64,000 bases of DNA from the NCBI GenBank assembly GCA_019843655.1, contig JACDQD010000006.1, positions 6,998,034 through 7,062,033 of the forward strand. The letters run 5' to 3'. The notes beneath the pieces were generated by a model, which saw nothing but the letters and a program-made list of their open reading frames with translations, did no database searches and was not told the DNA's origin. Both the position numbers and the translations under genes were made by a program. The DNA comes from Lethocerus indicus (Eukaryota > Arthropoda > Insecta > Hemiptera > Belostomatidae). Below, piece after piece: positions 12,006-23,379 of this stretch. How positions within the stretch are numbered: position 1 is the first letter of the stretch; each line of letters begins with the position of its first letter.

Positions 12006-15000
12006 CGTTTGGATAGGGTGTGTAGCGTGTAAGGGCTGTGCCACTGCCAACCCCCCATTAAGACAACACAAACAACTCGACGCCACTACTGACCTAATTT
12101 TCCTTTTCAATAAACCCCAATATCCGATACCTGTGTAATCCGGTATTGGTAATAATACGAGACCGCGCTACCCGACCTCCCTATGTATTCAGCGGAATAC
12201 ACACGCCGAAACATAGACGTAAACTATTGAGACGCGTGCCCAAACACGATTTCGATATTTGGGGTTTCCTTTGATATTAGAAATAATGAGGTTTTCTAAA
12301 TTTAGACGTCCTTATGATGTAACATTCTGGTTCCCATCCTATTTTAAATAATGTTTCTTCGGAGAAAATTTTTTTGTTCCGTCCTTTGCTTCCTCCGCCT
12401 CGGGTCTGATTCTAAACAGTAATTTTTTTGAAACATTCCTTCCCATCCCGATTGAACTCCTCCATCACAGTCGTATTATTAATATTCGGTGGAGAGGTTC
12501 CATGAGAGCTCAAAGGGGGTGTCGGCGTGGGCCAAACTAATCGGCGCATTGTTCGGCCGACCGCATTGTTCCTCCCGACTAAAACCTCTAGGTGTCCCCC
12601 GGCTAGGTATTAAATCCCGGGGTTAACCCTGGGGACAGTCGTGGCTTCTGTTTCGGCAAGCTGGTGTTCTTATCTTTCGATGCAGTGGGTTAAACGTTAT
12701 ACAACTACGTGTCACTACTATTACAGATTCCATTCTTCGGCAAATATTAAATCGAAATTATGGTTGAATGTTTCTTCCAAAGAAATGAATTACACTTTCG
12801 AGGATGGAGGAATATGTTTACATTTCTAAACAAATAAATAACAGCAACAATATCCGTATACCATATTCTATGCCAGTGTTAGACTGTGAACGTTATAAGT
12901 TCGTTCTGTACTCTTAAATAAAAATCCGAATTTTATTACTCCTTACGTATGTATACTTCTAATACAATTTGTTTTGAAACATAAAAAAATATTTGATCCA
13001 AAATATGGCAATCTATTTAATGCGTGGTTTAAATATTGCTATTGATTCATGGTAGTGACGTTTATTTTTCATTTCCATTGCGTATGTTGCTTTTTTCAGA
13101 AAATGTATAAAAAATTCTAGAAAATATTATTAATAGAAATAATTTATTAATAATAAAAATATCGAAATTATAATCGAACTGAAAATAGAGGATCGGATAT
13201 TTATATACGGAATCAAGCCTGCTCACTTCTCTATTCTTAAAAACCAATTGTATCTATTCTGACAAAAGATTTATTTCAGGAGATATGTAAATTTCCAATT
13301 TGCATTTACTGGTTACTCTCTTCTAAAATTGCTTTATAATTTACGGCTCTCTTGCCAGCGGCCACCGTTAAACAGGAAGGATCAGGGCAGCCCTTAACCC
13401 ACTCACCCTGTAATTGGGAAGCATTTTCTCTTATAAAAGCCTCATATATAATTTCGTTATAAATAATATATAATTAATTCCATGTATTAAAGCGGTATTT
13501 TAAAATATTTTACGCTTTAAGTATGTAATTTAATTTTTATGAAGGTGTATTTTTCATAATAAACGAGTTGACCAACTTCAATGTTAATGTTCTTTTAAAT
13601 TTTCTTTTACTGTCGTATAAAATATATTCATATATAAAAAATTAAAGTAATAATAATATTTTTATATCCGATTTATTTTTCCAGTCAAAGAATTGACTTC
13701 TGATCACAGACGAAATTCGAAAAAGTACTATCTCCCCTACTTCAAAAAATAAAATGATAGTAACCGTTTTCATTTTTAATGAAAAAAATATACAAATACA
13801 TATATAAATAATATGTAGATACATATATTCAATAATGCAAATGGATGCAGAAAATGTTAAGTGACGTTTTATTATAAGTCAATTGTAGGATTCAATTAAA
13901 AACAACAGACATTTTCAATATACGAAAAAAATATAAAAAAGACGCTTTGATAACGAAATAATTTATATTGAAATCTATAGGAAAATACAGTAGAGTAATC
14001 TTGAAAAATGATCTTCAAATAATTTCCAACAGAAAAAAATTTGAATTTCCTTCTTTCTCAGGTAAACGGATTCAAGATCGAAACCTGAGGCACGGACTAA
14101 GGCTGAATTTTTTAATTATTTTCCAGCCGTCGGCCTCCAATCTCAAAACAATTTATTCGACGCATCACTGTCAAAATGGGTAGGTGCACCAAAAGGAAAT
14201 TGAAAATCAGATGTGATGGAAGAAGATAAATGGACCGGCCGCTTTTCTAAATATAAGGCCTTATTCCTAATATTTTCTTTTTAGGATTTCGAGGATCCTT
14301 TTGAAAATATAATTGCCAGAAGATAATCATTAATTTCCCAATTTGCTGATTGTAACATACAACGGACTAAGTCAATAACTTCTCAATTAAATTTCTCATC
14401 CATTACTGTTCCTCCTATTTGTGTAAGTGGTCGTGTACATTTGTAGTCATTCCCTGGACGATTCATTGGAACACCAAATTGAGATATCGGTCCATTTGTC
14501 AATTAATATTACCGGAGAAAGGGAGTTTCTGTTCCTGTTTATTTGAGCGATGAGAGGAAACTCATTAAGCAATGGCAGCAGAATACTTCTAGTTCCCATA
14601 ACATAACATTTTGTTTTACTTTATTCCGTATCATCGGATCAAAATTTAATTTCACTAGTAACATTGATCTGAATATTCTTTATATAACATTTCCCACATT
14701 CTTCACTATAATACACTTTGCCTTTATTTAGTCTAATGGTATTTTAATAGAAAGGAAACGTATTAAGAATGATGAAAGGTATCCAATACGTTAGTGTGAG
14801 TTGTTAAGGCGGACCTTATTTTTTATAAACATTTTCTTCTACAGTATTCGGTGATATTAAAAGTGGGCCGGAACCGTTTGACCCAAGGGTTGGGGGCGGA
14901 TGCTGAAGGAAGATGAAAGAATAGCCAAGTCCAAGCAAGCACTCTGCCCTTGGCAAGTAATAATGCTCCCTTACCCCCTTCTGGACCCAACCCACATGTG

Positions 15001-18000
15001 AAGGGAAATTGCACTAAAATGGGCATTAGCCTGCCCTATATCCTGGAGGTAATTTTTCCTAAAAGAAGGGGACTGGTCCCCTTCTAGTCTAACCTATGTG
15101 ACAAACGCAATCAACGGGATTCAATCAGCGGCCTATTCTTAAAATAAATTAAATAGCGAAAATATTTACATTTTAATTTACAAAAAAACATATTCCTCCT
15201 GGAAGTTCCCAACTTGTTATAACATATTTTAATAATTATAATGACTGTTTGATAAAATAATCGGAGTTATTACTAGGCCTCGACTTTTATGACATTGGCA
15301 TAATATACCAAAACATGTCTGTATTCCTAGCTGAAAATATAACTGAAGGGGTCTACAATTATAAAATTAGAGTATACTAAATATTATAGTTATGCCTCTA
15401 TTAGAATTTACGCTCTTAGGCCTGATATATTTAAGATATCGCAAAGATAAGAGTTGGGATTATTTAATAACACGACAGGAACACTAACTTTCACTCAAGT
15501 ACAGACTCACTAAAAGACAAACCTGAGCTTGTCGACTTTTTTAAGCAGGTTTAAACGTAGGTTAGAGAATCGAATCCGGCATGTAATCAAGTTTAGAGAG
15601 ATTTAGTAGCTGTAAATAGGTAAGCCTAGTGGGGCGGTGGGGGTAGGAGAAGTCTTAAGCCTCTTAGACTAGGAACACCTCAGTCAAGCCACCTACCCTA
15701 ACTCTCTTCCACTTCCTGTCTGGAGGATTATTATAATACTCGGGACTAAAGGACTGCCGCATTTCTCACAGATATTATACACTTAACAATGGCAATTCGC
15801 CTCTGGATTTATGGGCCTTCCTTAAATAAATACAGGTAGATCACGATTTTCTCCTAATTTAAGCTCACAGAGGGAATGACTTATTTTGTTTAAAGCTAAC
15901 TAATTAAGCCAAATATTTAACACTAGCAATATTTATGCACGCCGCTCTAATTATGTTAAAATATAATATTTTCAGAGACATTACAATTAATTATGATAAA
16001 TGGATATTTGATTTAATTTGGTAAATGAATGAGATTTAGGGAATAGCGATTTCCAGGATAATATTAAAAACAACAAAATTTTCGTTAACCCCTCCATTCT
16101 GAGTCTCAAATTCATAGATTTTCAACTACATGATTGGTCACCACTCGCGTATTTCGTTCAGTGGTAGACCAGATTCGGCATGATACCACTTTAGAAACAG
16201 TGTCCTCGTACTTTCATCATGGGCCTGAAGGAATTTTAATTGGACTAAAAGGATATATTTTAATAATTTCGGGTATTTATAAAAAACAGCTGAATTTTAG
16301 TTCCTGTACGCTGAGATGTTTCATTTTATTTCTATGTGTAAGGACAAAAAGGTACAATAGATATCGTGAAGATAATGGGGACGAATAGCGGGTATGAAAA
16401 ATGCCCTTTATTTTAGTTATTGAAAAATAGTTCTATCTTGTGCATTCCTCGTCATTTTTCCAACTGCAGATTTCTTACCGGTCCAATCGTACTATCAGTA
16501 TTTCTCTTTTGCTGGCTCTCCCCCGTCTATTCCGACAAAGACCCTTGAGAAAAAAGGGCTCCAACGTTGCGAAAGGAATAATTTCACGTCCAAAATATTT
16601 AGCATTTCGGCCCCCTCCAACCAACACTAAAATCGATTTTATTCGGGATTTTTGTCCGGTAGCGAAGCGTATTTGTGCGCGTTGACTTAAACTCGGGCGA
16701 GCGGAAGATTAAAGTAAAAAAGTGGAAAGAGATGTCGAAGATAGCGCCCGGCCAGAACGAAAGGGTTTTATAGAGTGCGACCGTGTTCAATGTATATATA
16801 ACAAGCTGGCCGGTGGGAGCGAGAAAGAAAAAATGTATAGCTCAAGTCGAGGAAGGTTCGGTTCAAAGTGGTTTCTCCTAATCTGAAACCAAACAAAAAT
16901 GTTTAAATTCCAGAAATCCTTTATTCCATTTAACCTGCCGTTGACCTCAGGCTTCTATCTACCTTTCTTTCATAACTTTTACCGAAAATTACTACAATAT
17001 ACTGGATAAAAGAATTGATATTAATGCATCACTAATTTATTGATTTATTTGCGAATTGTTCGAGTGGAGCCAGAATAATAGTATAACAAAACCTCGCGGA
17101 CAACCGAACTGGTATATTAAGCTTAGTGCATTGTCTACTGTTGTAGAAACTAATATATGTGAAAAGGCCACAGGCTGTTCATTGTTTCTCTCGAGTTCTT
17201 GGGCTCTTCGATTTGGACAGGTGAAAAGGGCGTGAATCGGGGGTCGTTAGCCGAAAAACGGAAATCAACCCCCACCCCTTTCGTGCATTGTGGCCGTCGG
17301 GGTAATGTGATTAGTAGAAACATTGTTTTTGCCAGATGTAACGGGGGTGGCAGGGCGCCGTGTAAACACCGCTGTTGCGGTCTCACAGTGTACACAGCCA
17401 GTGAGAGGGTGGGCAGGCTCCCAGTGAAAGGGGCACGAATATTCAAGACCGGCCGGAACTCGACCAACGAAAACTTGGCAATTCCGAGGGGTTCAGACCC
17501 CCCGCCGACCCCTACATTAGTAAATGGCTTGCATATTTTAAAGCCGGGCATATAGGGCGGGCCTCCTCTTCATCGAACGCGCATTAATTGCTAATGGCGG
17601 CGGGAAATTGGGCCTTTATATGCCGGGCCGAGGGCTTTATTCGAAAATAATTATTTCCAAAAAAATAAACATTTTTTATCATTCTTGTTTCATAATTTTT
17701 TCCTCAGTACAGTTAGTTGAGTGTCATATAAATGTCTGTATCTAGATAACTCAAACGTTTGAATCAAAGAATCATGCAACAATGGTTGGACTATAATTTT
17801 AATAATTGCTCCCTGTTCCAATTGAGATAGAAATTGGCGGTCTTCAAAAATAAAGTACATCTCCGAAGATAACTTCGGAAAATGTAACCAGAAATCTCAT
17901 ATAATTTTACAAAGTAGATTAAATGCTAATATTCTTCATGGCAAAAGTCTGACAAAGCGATAAAGCAAGATTTATCCTAGAAGGATTTTTTCAAAGTAAA

Positions 18001-18136
18001 AAATCATCAATACCATCAGAATGATTGATCTATTGTAATTGTAAACTGGATGGATGGGTGATTTTCATGCAGTGTATTAATCAGGGAGAACCCCACCAGT
18101 CAATTCTATTCTGGAACGCTGATACTGATTTCTGCG
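12006..18136. other. Non-coding AT-rich spacer with patch at 17.2-17.6 kb
   Basis: Bases 12640-17100 are strongly AT-rich with no recognisable gene. A perfect MEF2-type string, CTAAATATAA, occurs at about 14248, but such strings are common by chance at this composition. A GC-rich patch at 17190-17640 is open in both strands (133 and 118 codons), the symmetry expected of composition rather than coding. Confidence 0.55.
17862..17879. other. 7-bp hairpin with 4-base loop
   Basis: TCCGAAG (17862-17868) and CTTCGGA (17873-17879) are separated by ATAA. This is a compact stem about 260 bp before the candidate structured RNA at 18137. Confidence 0.4.
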
Positions 18137-18325
18137 TCGGTTGAACTGGATGGTTCAACTCTTTTTTTTACAGTTCAAACAAAGATCAAACCAATTTCTA
18201 AGTTCGTTGAGAGAGCAGGCCGTTTCGGACCTGCACAAAAGGCTGTCTGTGGAAGACAGAGGAACCAAGTGGGCGTTCACTTAGCTTTGATCTCACCGGT
18301 GCCTTCTCACCAATAATTCAACCGA
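18137..18325. ncRNA. Candidate structured RNA: nested multi-branch inverted repeats
   Basis: Several complementary segments nest. An outer 9-bp stem pairs TCGGTTGAA (18137-18145) with TTCAACCGA (18317-18325). Inside it an 8-bp stem pairs AGATCAAA (18183-18190) with TTTGATCT (18286-18293). That stem encloses three consecutive hairpins: GCAGG/CCTGC (18215-18234), CTGTCT/AGACAG (18243-18259) and AAGTG/CACTT (18267-18282). All pairs listed are perfect Watson-Crick pairs on either strand. A T8 run at 18162-18169 lies inside, which argues against Pol III transcription of the plus strand, so the minus strand or Pol II is more plausible. No known family (tRNA, snRNA, RNase P, 7SK) was recognised. Structure by chance is possible because no conservation can be tested here. 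Confidence 0.35.
18140..18178 (+). other. Hairpin followed by T run, with alternative pairing
   Basis: GTTGAAC (18140-18146) pairs with GTTCAAC (18153-18159) across a 6-base loop, followed by T8. The same left arm can instead pair as TTGAACTG (18141-18148) with CAGTTCAA (18171-18178), or join the outer stem with 18317-18325. The three pairings exclude one another. Confidence 0.4.
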
Positions 18326-19379
18326 GGGAACTTATTGGATACTAAGACCCAACCAAGTCCCAACTTCTATGGATAATAGACGATGATAGTTGGTAATGGA
18401 CGTACGTAAAAGGAAAATGTTCACTATTCTGCATTGGGAGGTATTTTAGATGTAGAAAAATAATATCGAACGGTAATAAAAATTAAAATAAATATTGAAT
18501 TTTGATTCAGATAGACATAGGAGGCTTCAAATTAAAGTGGCGGACAGAATACGAAGAATTATGATGAATACGAAGACAGTTCCTTAAGAATTCAATTTGA
18601 TATTTTCTTCCCTCTCAAATATTTCCCAACGAAAATACAAATGTAAGGCCACCACTCTCAATACAAGTGACGAGTGTCAATGCAAAATAAAGGTAGATAT
18701 GAAAAAGGAATAATTGAAGGGGAGTTTCGAAGTTGGCTATGATTGGAGTCCGATAATGTCCGATAGTGAAGCGAAAAATAACATGAAAATATTTCTAGTG
18801 CCACAGTTCAACACCGAAAAGTAAAACTCTTCAGTTTGCCAAATATATTTCCGCCAAACTGAACGCGGTTTCTGGTTCAGATCATACACTCGTGATTAAT
18901 ACAACCGGCCTTTTTTAAAATGTAAAATAGATTATGGGCGCCGCCGTTAAATCCGCAATGACAACATTGTTATGCAAAAGAGGAGGACCGGTGAATATTC
19001 ATGATAGGGGTATGCGAAAACCAATCGTCCGACATGCACACGGGTTGACGAATTCGCGGAAATTTTATTTTGCCCCGATAATGGCCCAGTGCAGCCCATC
19101 GACGCGTTATGACAAGTTAATCTGTCAGCCCGTTGACCGTTTTATTAACCTGGTACAGTATGAATAATTAACTTTACTCACGAGGCCGTACTTCAAAAAG
19201 AGGCTGTTTTAGTCGCAACAATTAGTTATTCGGTAATTTGGAATGTCAGGGATCGTTCCTCGCCGGAAAATCGAACATCACGCCGCAATCACGAGCTGCG
19301 TGTAATGTTCAAGACTTTATATTTTAATTTGAGTCGGAAAATGTGAGGCACGTATTTCTGAAACTCGATCTGTGCTTCG

Positions 19380-19422
19380 AAACTGTACCTGATTGAATCT
19401 TTATCGTGTAAAACTGTACCTG
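19380..19422. repeat. 12-bp direct repeat, 31-bp period
   Basis: AAACTGTACCTG occurs at 19380-19391 and 19411-19422, with no similarity between the intervening bases. Confidence 0.7.
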
Positions 19423-20150
19423 TAACTAACTCTGTAGTACAATGTAGATTTCAAAATTAAATCGGGGACTATATTCACTGAATAATTTAATTTTTTGTAG
19501 GAGCCATTCAACGACCATAAATTGTTCCATAAATTATTACAGGATATTGGTCCGAAATGCGGTAGACTTGTATTGAACCGGGCGCCGTACTATGAGACAA
19601 TTTGTCTGTAGAGAGAATGTTTAAAGATTGGGCGCTGCGGGGAGGAGCGCAGAAGGAGGAATTGAGAGGCAGCCTGAAGAATATAGATGGCACTGAGTTC
19701 ATACTTGGCCAAGAATTATTCATCCGAAATATAGAGGGGCCAGAGGTTTGACTCGCATCGAAACATAACGCTCCATTATGCATACGTGCGGCGATCACCT
19801 TCCAAGAGACAGTTCCCTGCATCGCTTTTGAGGGGGACAACCGGATTTACCGGGTTAAATCGCCCCGGGCAAAGTTATTTATATCGCCGAGAGCCGTGAA
19901 CCTTTTTTTTACAATTCAGAAGGGTCGATAACGTGCTTTAAATCCGGAAGGTAAGAATGTACAAACCACAAAGAATTTTGTAAAATGAAAAACGGTAAGT
20001 ACTTGACGATAAAAAATTTCCATTTCGTTTTACTAATTTATATTTACATAATTTCGTTTTCGCCTCATAAATAAGCCTCATAAATCACTAATTGTCTCCT
20101 AATGAATATAGTGATATTTTCATAAGAGTTTATGGCTTACAGTTTATGCG

Positions 20151-20172
20151 TTACAGTTATGTAAAACTGTAA
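20151..20172. other. 8-bp inverted repeat
   Basis: TTACAGTT (20151-20158) pairs with AACTGTAA (20165-20172) with a 6-base loop. A similar TTACAGTTT lies just upstream, making a small cluster of related strings. Confidence 0.4.
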
Positions 20173-21095
20173 GGGACTGTATTGAAGATCTCATAGGATC
20201 TAGGAATCTCTGCCTCTGGTGCAATGCGCCCGCCGGCCGAAAGTGTAGCCCATGCGCATACGAAATCATCTCAAGGATTCAAATACATTCAGAAAGTATA
20301 GAATTGATATATATTTTCGCACAGCTCGGAAAACCTGACCGTACACGGAGTGTTCACCCTAATAAAAATACTATTTTCATGTTCTTGTTCGGTACAGTTG
20401 GTGAACAGAATGTGGCTTTCGCTTTACTGTGTAATAAAAATTAATGGAAATACTTATTGCGGCCTAATGCTATGTGTATTAATTTTGCCCAATGTAAATA
20501 GTACAGAAAATCTGTACGTATTAAAAAGCTTTCTGTTCTGTAGATGAATCAAACATGTGGAGATTTACTGTATGTTAGTATCCATGAAGACATGAAGTTG
20601 AGAAGTGGAAGGTCGAGAATAACAAAAAATTTGAAACTTTTATGCAAATTCAAATAGGCAATAGAATCAATTTCCTTTGCATTGTAAGTAAGTGGCATCA
20701 AGATTTATATGTCCATTATGGAAAGTTGGGGATATGGGTAGAAATTACACATTTAAGGATGTCATGTCCAATGATGTAAATAGCTTAGAAAGCTGAAACT
20801 ACAGGAAGTAGATATTAATAACAGTAGTTGATGTATGTAATACATTTTAATGGACTGTGAAATGACTTTAATGATGATTTTAAGACTCTGTTCATCGTTT
20901 GTGGTCATCGATGAAGGAATAAGGTATTTTTTGGCGGGGGAAACGGAGCGGCGAAATAATGTTTCCCGTAAATAATGAACCGTGAATGGGGAGTTCAGAG
21001 AATCAATTGCCATTCCAGTCGCGCTTCGGAATGGGACTTGAATAGACTCGTCTATTTTCAGCAGAGGAGTCAATTTGTCCCAAGTAATTCAATTG

Positions 21096-21151
21096 GGCCG
21101 CGTCAATGCCTTTGTAGAATGGACGGTAATTAAAGGCATTGATTAACGGCC
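21096..21151. other. Strong hairpin with 11-bp perfect stem
   Basis: TCAATGCCTTT (21103-21113) pairs perfectly with AAAGGCATTGA (21132-21142) across an 18-base loop. Beyond a small internal loop the helix resumes as GGCCG (21096-21100) with CGGCC (21147-21151). The total of 16 pairs in 56 bases has the shape of a short pre-miRNA or a cruciform. No known microRNA seed was recognised. Confidence 0.5.
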
Positions 21152-22160
21152 GAACAAATGAATTCAGAGATTCGGCCCGGACAAGACGGCTTCCCCCAAT
21201 ATCCAAGTCCAATATACATATTCCGTCCACCTGACGTAGCTCACCATGCGTTCAATTTCAACTAGTTTCCGGCATAATAGTAGTCATAGTTTTTCTAGCA
21301 AGCGAATATAATTAGCACATCCGTCTCCCAAGATGTAAGCTATTTTTTTTTTAGTGATACTTGGTACTAATTTCCCTTCCCCGCTACCATTAATTATGTT
21401 CCGAAACATAAATTGTCTGTTAAGATAAAATTGATATATCCTCTATACGGTGAGAAAGAATCCAAACGTTAATTAGGAATGGATCTTTGGGTGAAAAAAC
21501 TATACCTCCACATTCTTGAGCGCAATTCCTCTCAATCTTCTTCATCATCTCTTATGGAGACGTCTTCATAAAATATGAAAGTTCATTCTTCTTCTTTATA
21601 TTTTTTTGGAGAGAAATACGCGGAATATGCTTACTCTGTAGCAGTGTCCTTCACCGAAACGCGTTGGTGTCGTTTCACAGCCTTAATTAATAAGGATTAA
21701 TAAGGAATCCTCCGCTAATAAATTAATTCGGCATAGAATATCCGGGACATGGATCCACCCTGGGTGCTGGGCCTTTGTGGAGTGGTTTGAAATTAACAGT
21801 AGTGATTAACGGTGGACTAACCGTATTAGAGGGAACGGCGGAAGAGGATGGACATGTAATTGAGGGAGCGCTCGAATTAAAATCAGATTACCTGTCGTCC
21901 CTGGGCCGCCTTTTATTAAGCCCGGGCCTTTTTCCTTTCTTTTAATATTCTCTCTCATTGCAGGTTCTCTATCGACTTTCTAATTGCCCCCGGTTTTCAA
22001 TCCTATCTATTGGGGTAACGCTTCGGCGTTTGCATCATCTTCGAAACCCTTAAGGTTGCCACTGAAGATATAACTCTAAGTTTGCAAGAAAATACTGGAA
22101 GCAGATGTTAGTACAGCTATAGAACATATTATGTCGGCATATATATAAATAATAAATAAC

Positions 22161-22181
22161 GCGTATTATGTTGTAATACGC
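22161..22181. other. 8-bp inverted repeat upstream of copy A
   Basis: GCGTATTA (22161-22168) and TAATACGC (22174-22181) flank a 5-base loop, in AT-rich spacer about 190 bp before copy A. It is not present next to copy C, so it is not part of the element. Confidence 0.45.
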
Positions 22182-22479
22182 ATAATAATTATACTCATTT
22201 TAATACAAAAGACTTCCTTACTAAAACTAAAAACTAAATATGTTGCCATGATATGAGAAATGTTTAAATTAATTTGTGTATACAAGAGCTATGAAGCAGC
22301 TGCTGAAATATCTGTGTAAGATGAAATTGCATAATTTTCAACGAACACGATATGTTTACAGCTTAAGATTCCTGTTTTGTGGTCTGCCAGGGGTTGAAAT
22401 ACCGTAGATTTCGTGTTTTCCAGTCTCCTCTCGCTGGTTTGATCTTTTGCTAGACCGGTTTCGGCTGCTCGCCATCTTT

Positions 22480-22554
22480 AGTAGCACCATTCACTTCGGC
22501 ATTTCGGATGTTTTCTGGGCATCTTCAATGCACTGTCGCTGTCACTTGTACTGT
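22480..22554 (+). repeat. Left direct-repeat unit of copy A
   Basis: The segment from AGTAGCACCATTCAC to CACTTGTACTGT in the leader is similar to 23171-23248 on the other side of the array. Both share GTAGC, GGCA, TTTCGGATGTT or TTTGGATGTT, GGGCATC, TGCACTGTC, and TGTCACTTGTACTGT. Copy C has this same version almost base for base. The minisatellite of copy A is therefore bracketed by two directly repeated, diverged units. Confidence 0.75.
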
Positions 22555-22617
22555 GAATGTTTGAAAATAAAAGATTCGCTTTCTCTTTAAATAAAAATTA
22601 TTAAATATAGCTTAAAT

Positions 22618-23096
22618 AGCGCCCCCCTGAGTGTTGAGCGGAAATGTACTTAACTACAGTTCGTTGGGTGCACTTGCACCGATAAACTAGCGCCCCTGAG
22701 GGTGGTGCGGAAATGCCTACTTTACTAAAGCTTCGTTGGGTGCACTTGCACCGATAAACTAGCGCCCCCTGAGGGTGGTGCGGAAATGTACTTAACTAAA
22801 GTTCGTTGGGTGCACTTGCACCGATAAACTAGCGCCCCCTGAGGGTGGTGCGGAAATGTACTTAACTAAAGTTCGTTGGGTGCACTTGCACCGATAAACT
22901 AGCGCCCCCTGAGGGTGGTGCGGAAATGTACTTAACTAAAGTTCGTTGTGTGCACTTGCACCGATAAACTAGCGCCCCCTGAGGGTGGTGTGGAAATGTA
23001 CTTAACTAAAGTACGTTTGGTGCACTTGCACCGATAAACTAGCGCCCCCTGAGGGTGGTGCGGAAATGTACTTAACTAAAGTTCGTTGGGTGCACT
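22618..23096 (+). repeat. 70-bp tandem minisatellite, 7 units (copy A)
   Basis: The units start at 22618, 22689, 22761, 22831, 22901, 22971 and 23041. The last is cut after 56 bp. The period is exactly 70 bp for the later units and 71-72 bp for the first two, which carry small indels. Each unit begins AGCGCCCCCTGAGGGTGGTG and contains TGCACTTGCACC, a short inverted repeat. Units 3 to 7 are nearly identical, with single changes such as CGG to TGG in unit 6, while the edge units have diverged more. This is the usual pattern of recent expansion or homogenisation in the array's interior. Confidence 0.95.
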
Positions 23097-23170
23097 GTTT
23101 TTTGCTGTTGTCTGATTGAAATTGAGAATTTAAATGATCTAATAGCGGGTCTTATTTTACTCTTAAACTC

Positions 23171-23248
23171 AGTAGCGGTGTTAGTCATTTTGGCACTTTG
23201 GATGTTTAACGGGCATCCTCACTGCACTGTCACTGTCACTTGTACTGT
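23171..23248 (+). repeat. Right direct-repeat unit of copy A
   Basis: The segment begins AGTAGCGGTGTTAGTCA directly after the tail ends at CTTAAACTC. It resembles copy B (read on its minus strand) more than the left unit of copy A: GCGGTGTTAGTCA, TTGGCACTTTGGATG and TCCTCACTGCACTGTCACT all match copy B. Copy C lacks this second unit, its tail running straight into unrelated DNA. Copy A therefore looks composite, from two subfamilies joined or inserted next to each other. Confidence 0.75.
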
Positions 23249-23379
23249 GTGTTCATTTTTATCTTACAATATTAAGTCTTTATTTGTCTATGGAAGAAAT
23301 AGATATTTGCAATTGAAGGGGATTGCAAACCTTTTTCCTGGTATTATCCAAGACATGAGCATTAGTTTGTAAACTTGCA

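Larger units (their letters stand above)
18326..22370. other. Non-coding spacer before copy A
   Basis: Moderately AT-rich spacer with the hairpins listed at 20151, 21096 and 22161. A 110-codon minus frame at 19508-19840 has no recognised domain. The string AATTCAATTGGGCCGC near 21087 recurs near 29110, an exact 16-base match with little flanking similarity. Confidence 0.5.
22371..23248 (+). mobile_element. Minisatellite-bearing dispersed repeat, copy A
   Basis: This is the longest copy of a repeat family seen at least three times in the window. It opens with CCTGTTTTGTGGTC (22371-22384). A unique leader to about 22617 follows, then seven 70-bp tandem units (22618-23096), then a tail (23097-23171) ending near CTTAAACTCA. 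A second partial leader unit lies at 23171-23248. Leader, array and tail all recur in the same order in copy C on the opposite strand, which is why I call it an element rather than local duplication. No open frame of useful length lies in it, so it would be non-autonomous. No clear target-site duplication was seen at its ends. A minisatellite inside a short non-autonomous element recalls Helitron-related (Helentron/DINE-like) elements, but I did not find their diagnostic ends, so the class is open. Confidence 0.85.

Noticed and set aside
17150..17555. Paired frames of 133 (minus) and 118 (plus) codons as a gene
   Set aside because: Both strands are open over the same GC-rich patch, which points to composition. 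No domain, signal peptide or splice context supports either strand.
18153..18169. Bacterial-type intrinsic terminator (hairpin followed by T8)
   Set aside because: The context is eukaryotic and there is no upstream gene. The hairpin is better explained as part of the larger nested structure.
22618..23096. CRISPR array
   Set aside because: The 70-bp units are contiguous tandem copies with no unique spacers, in eukaryotic-type DNA. This is a minisatellite.
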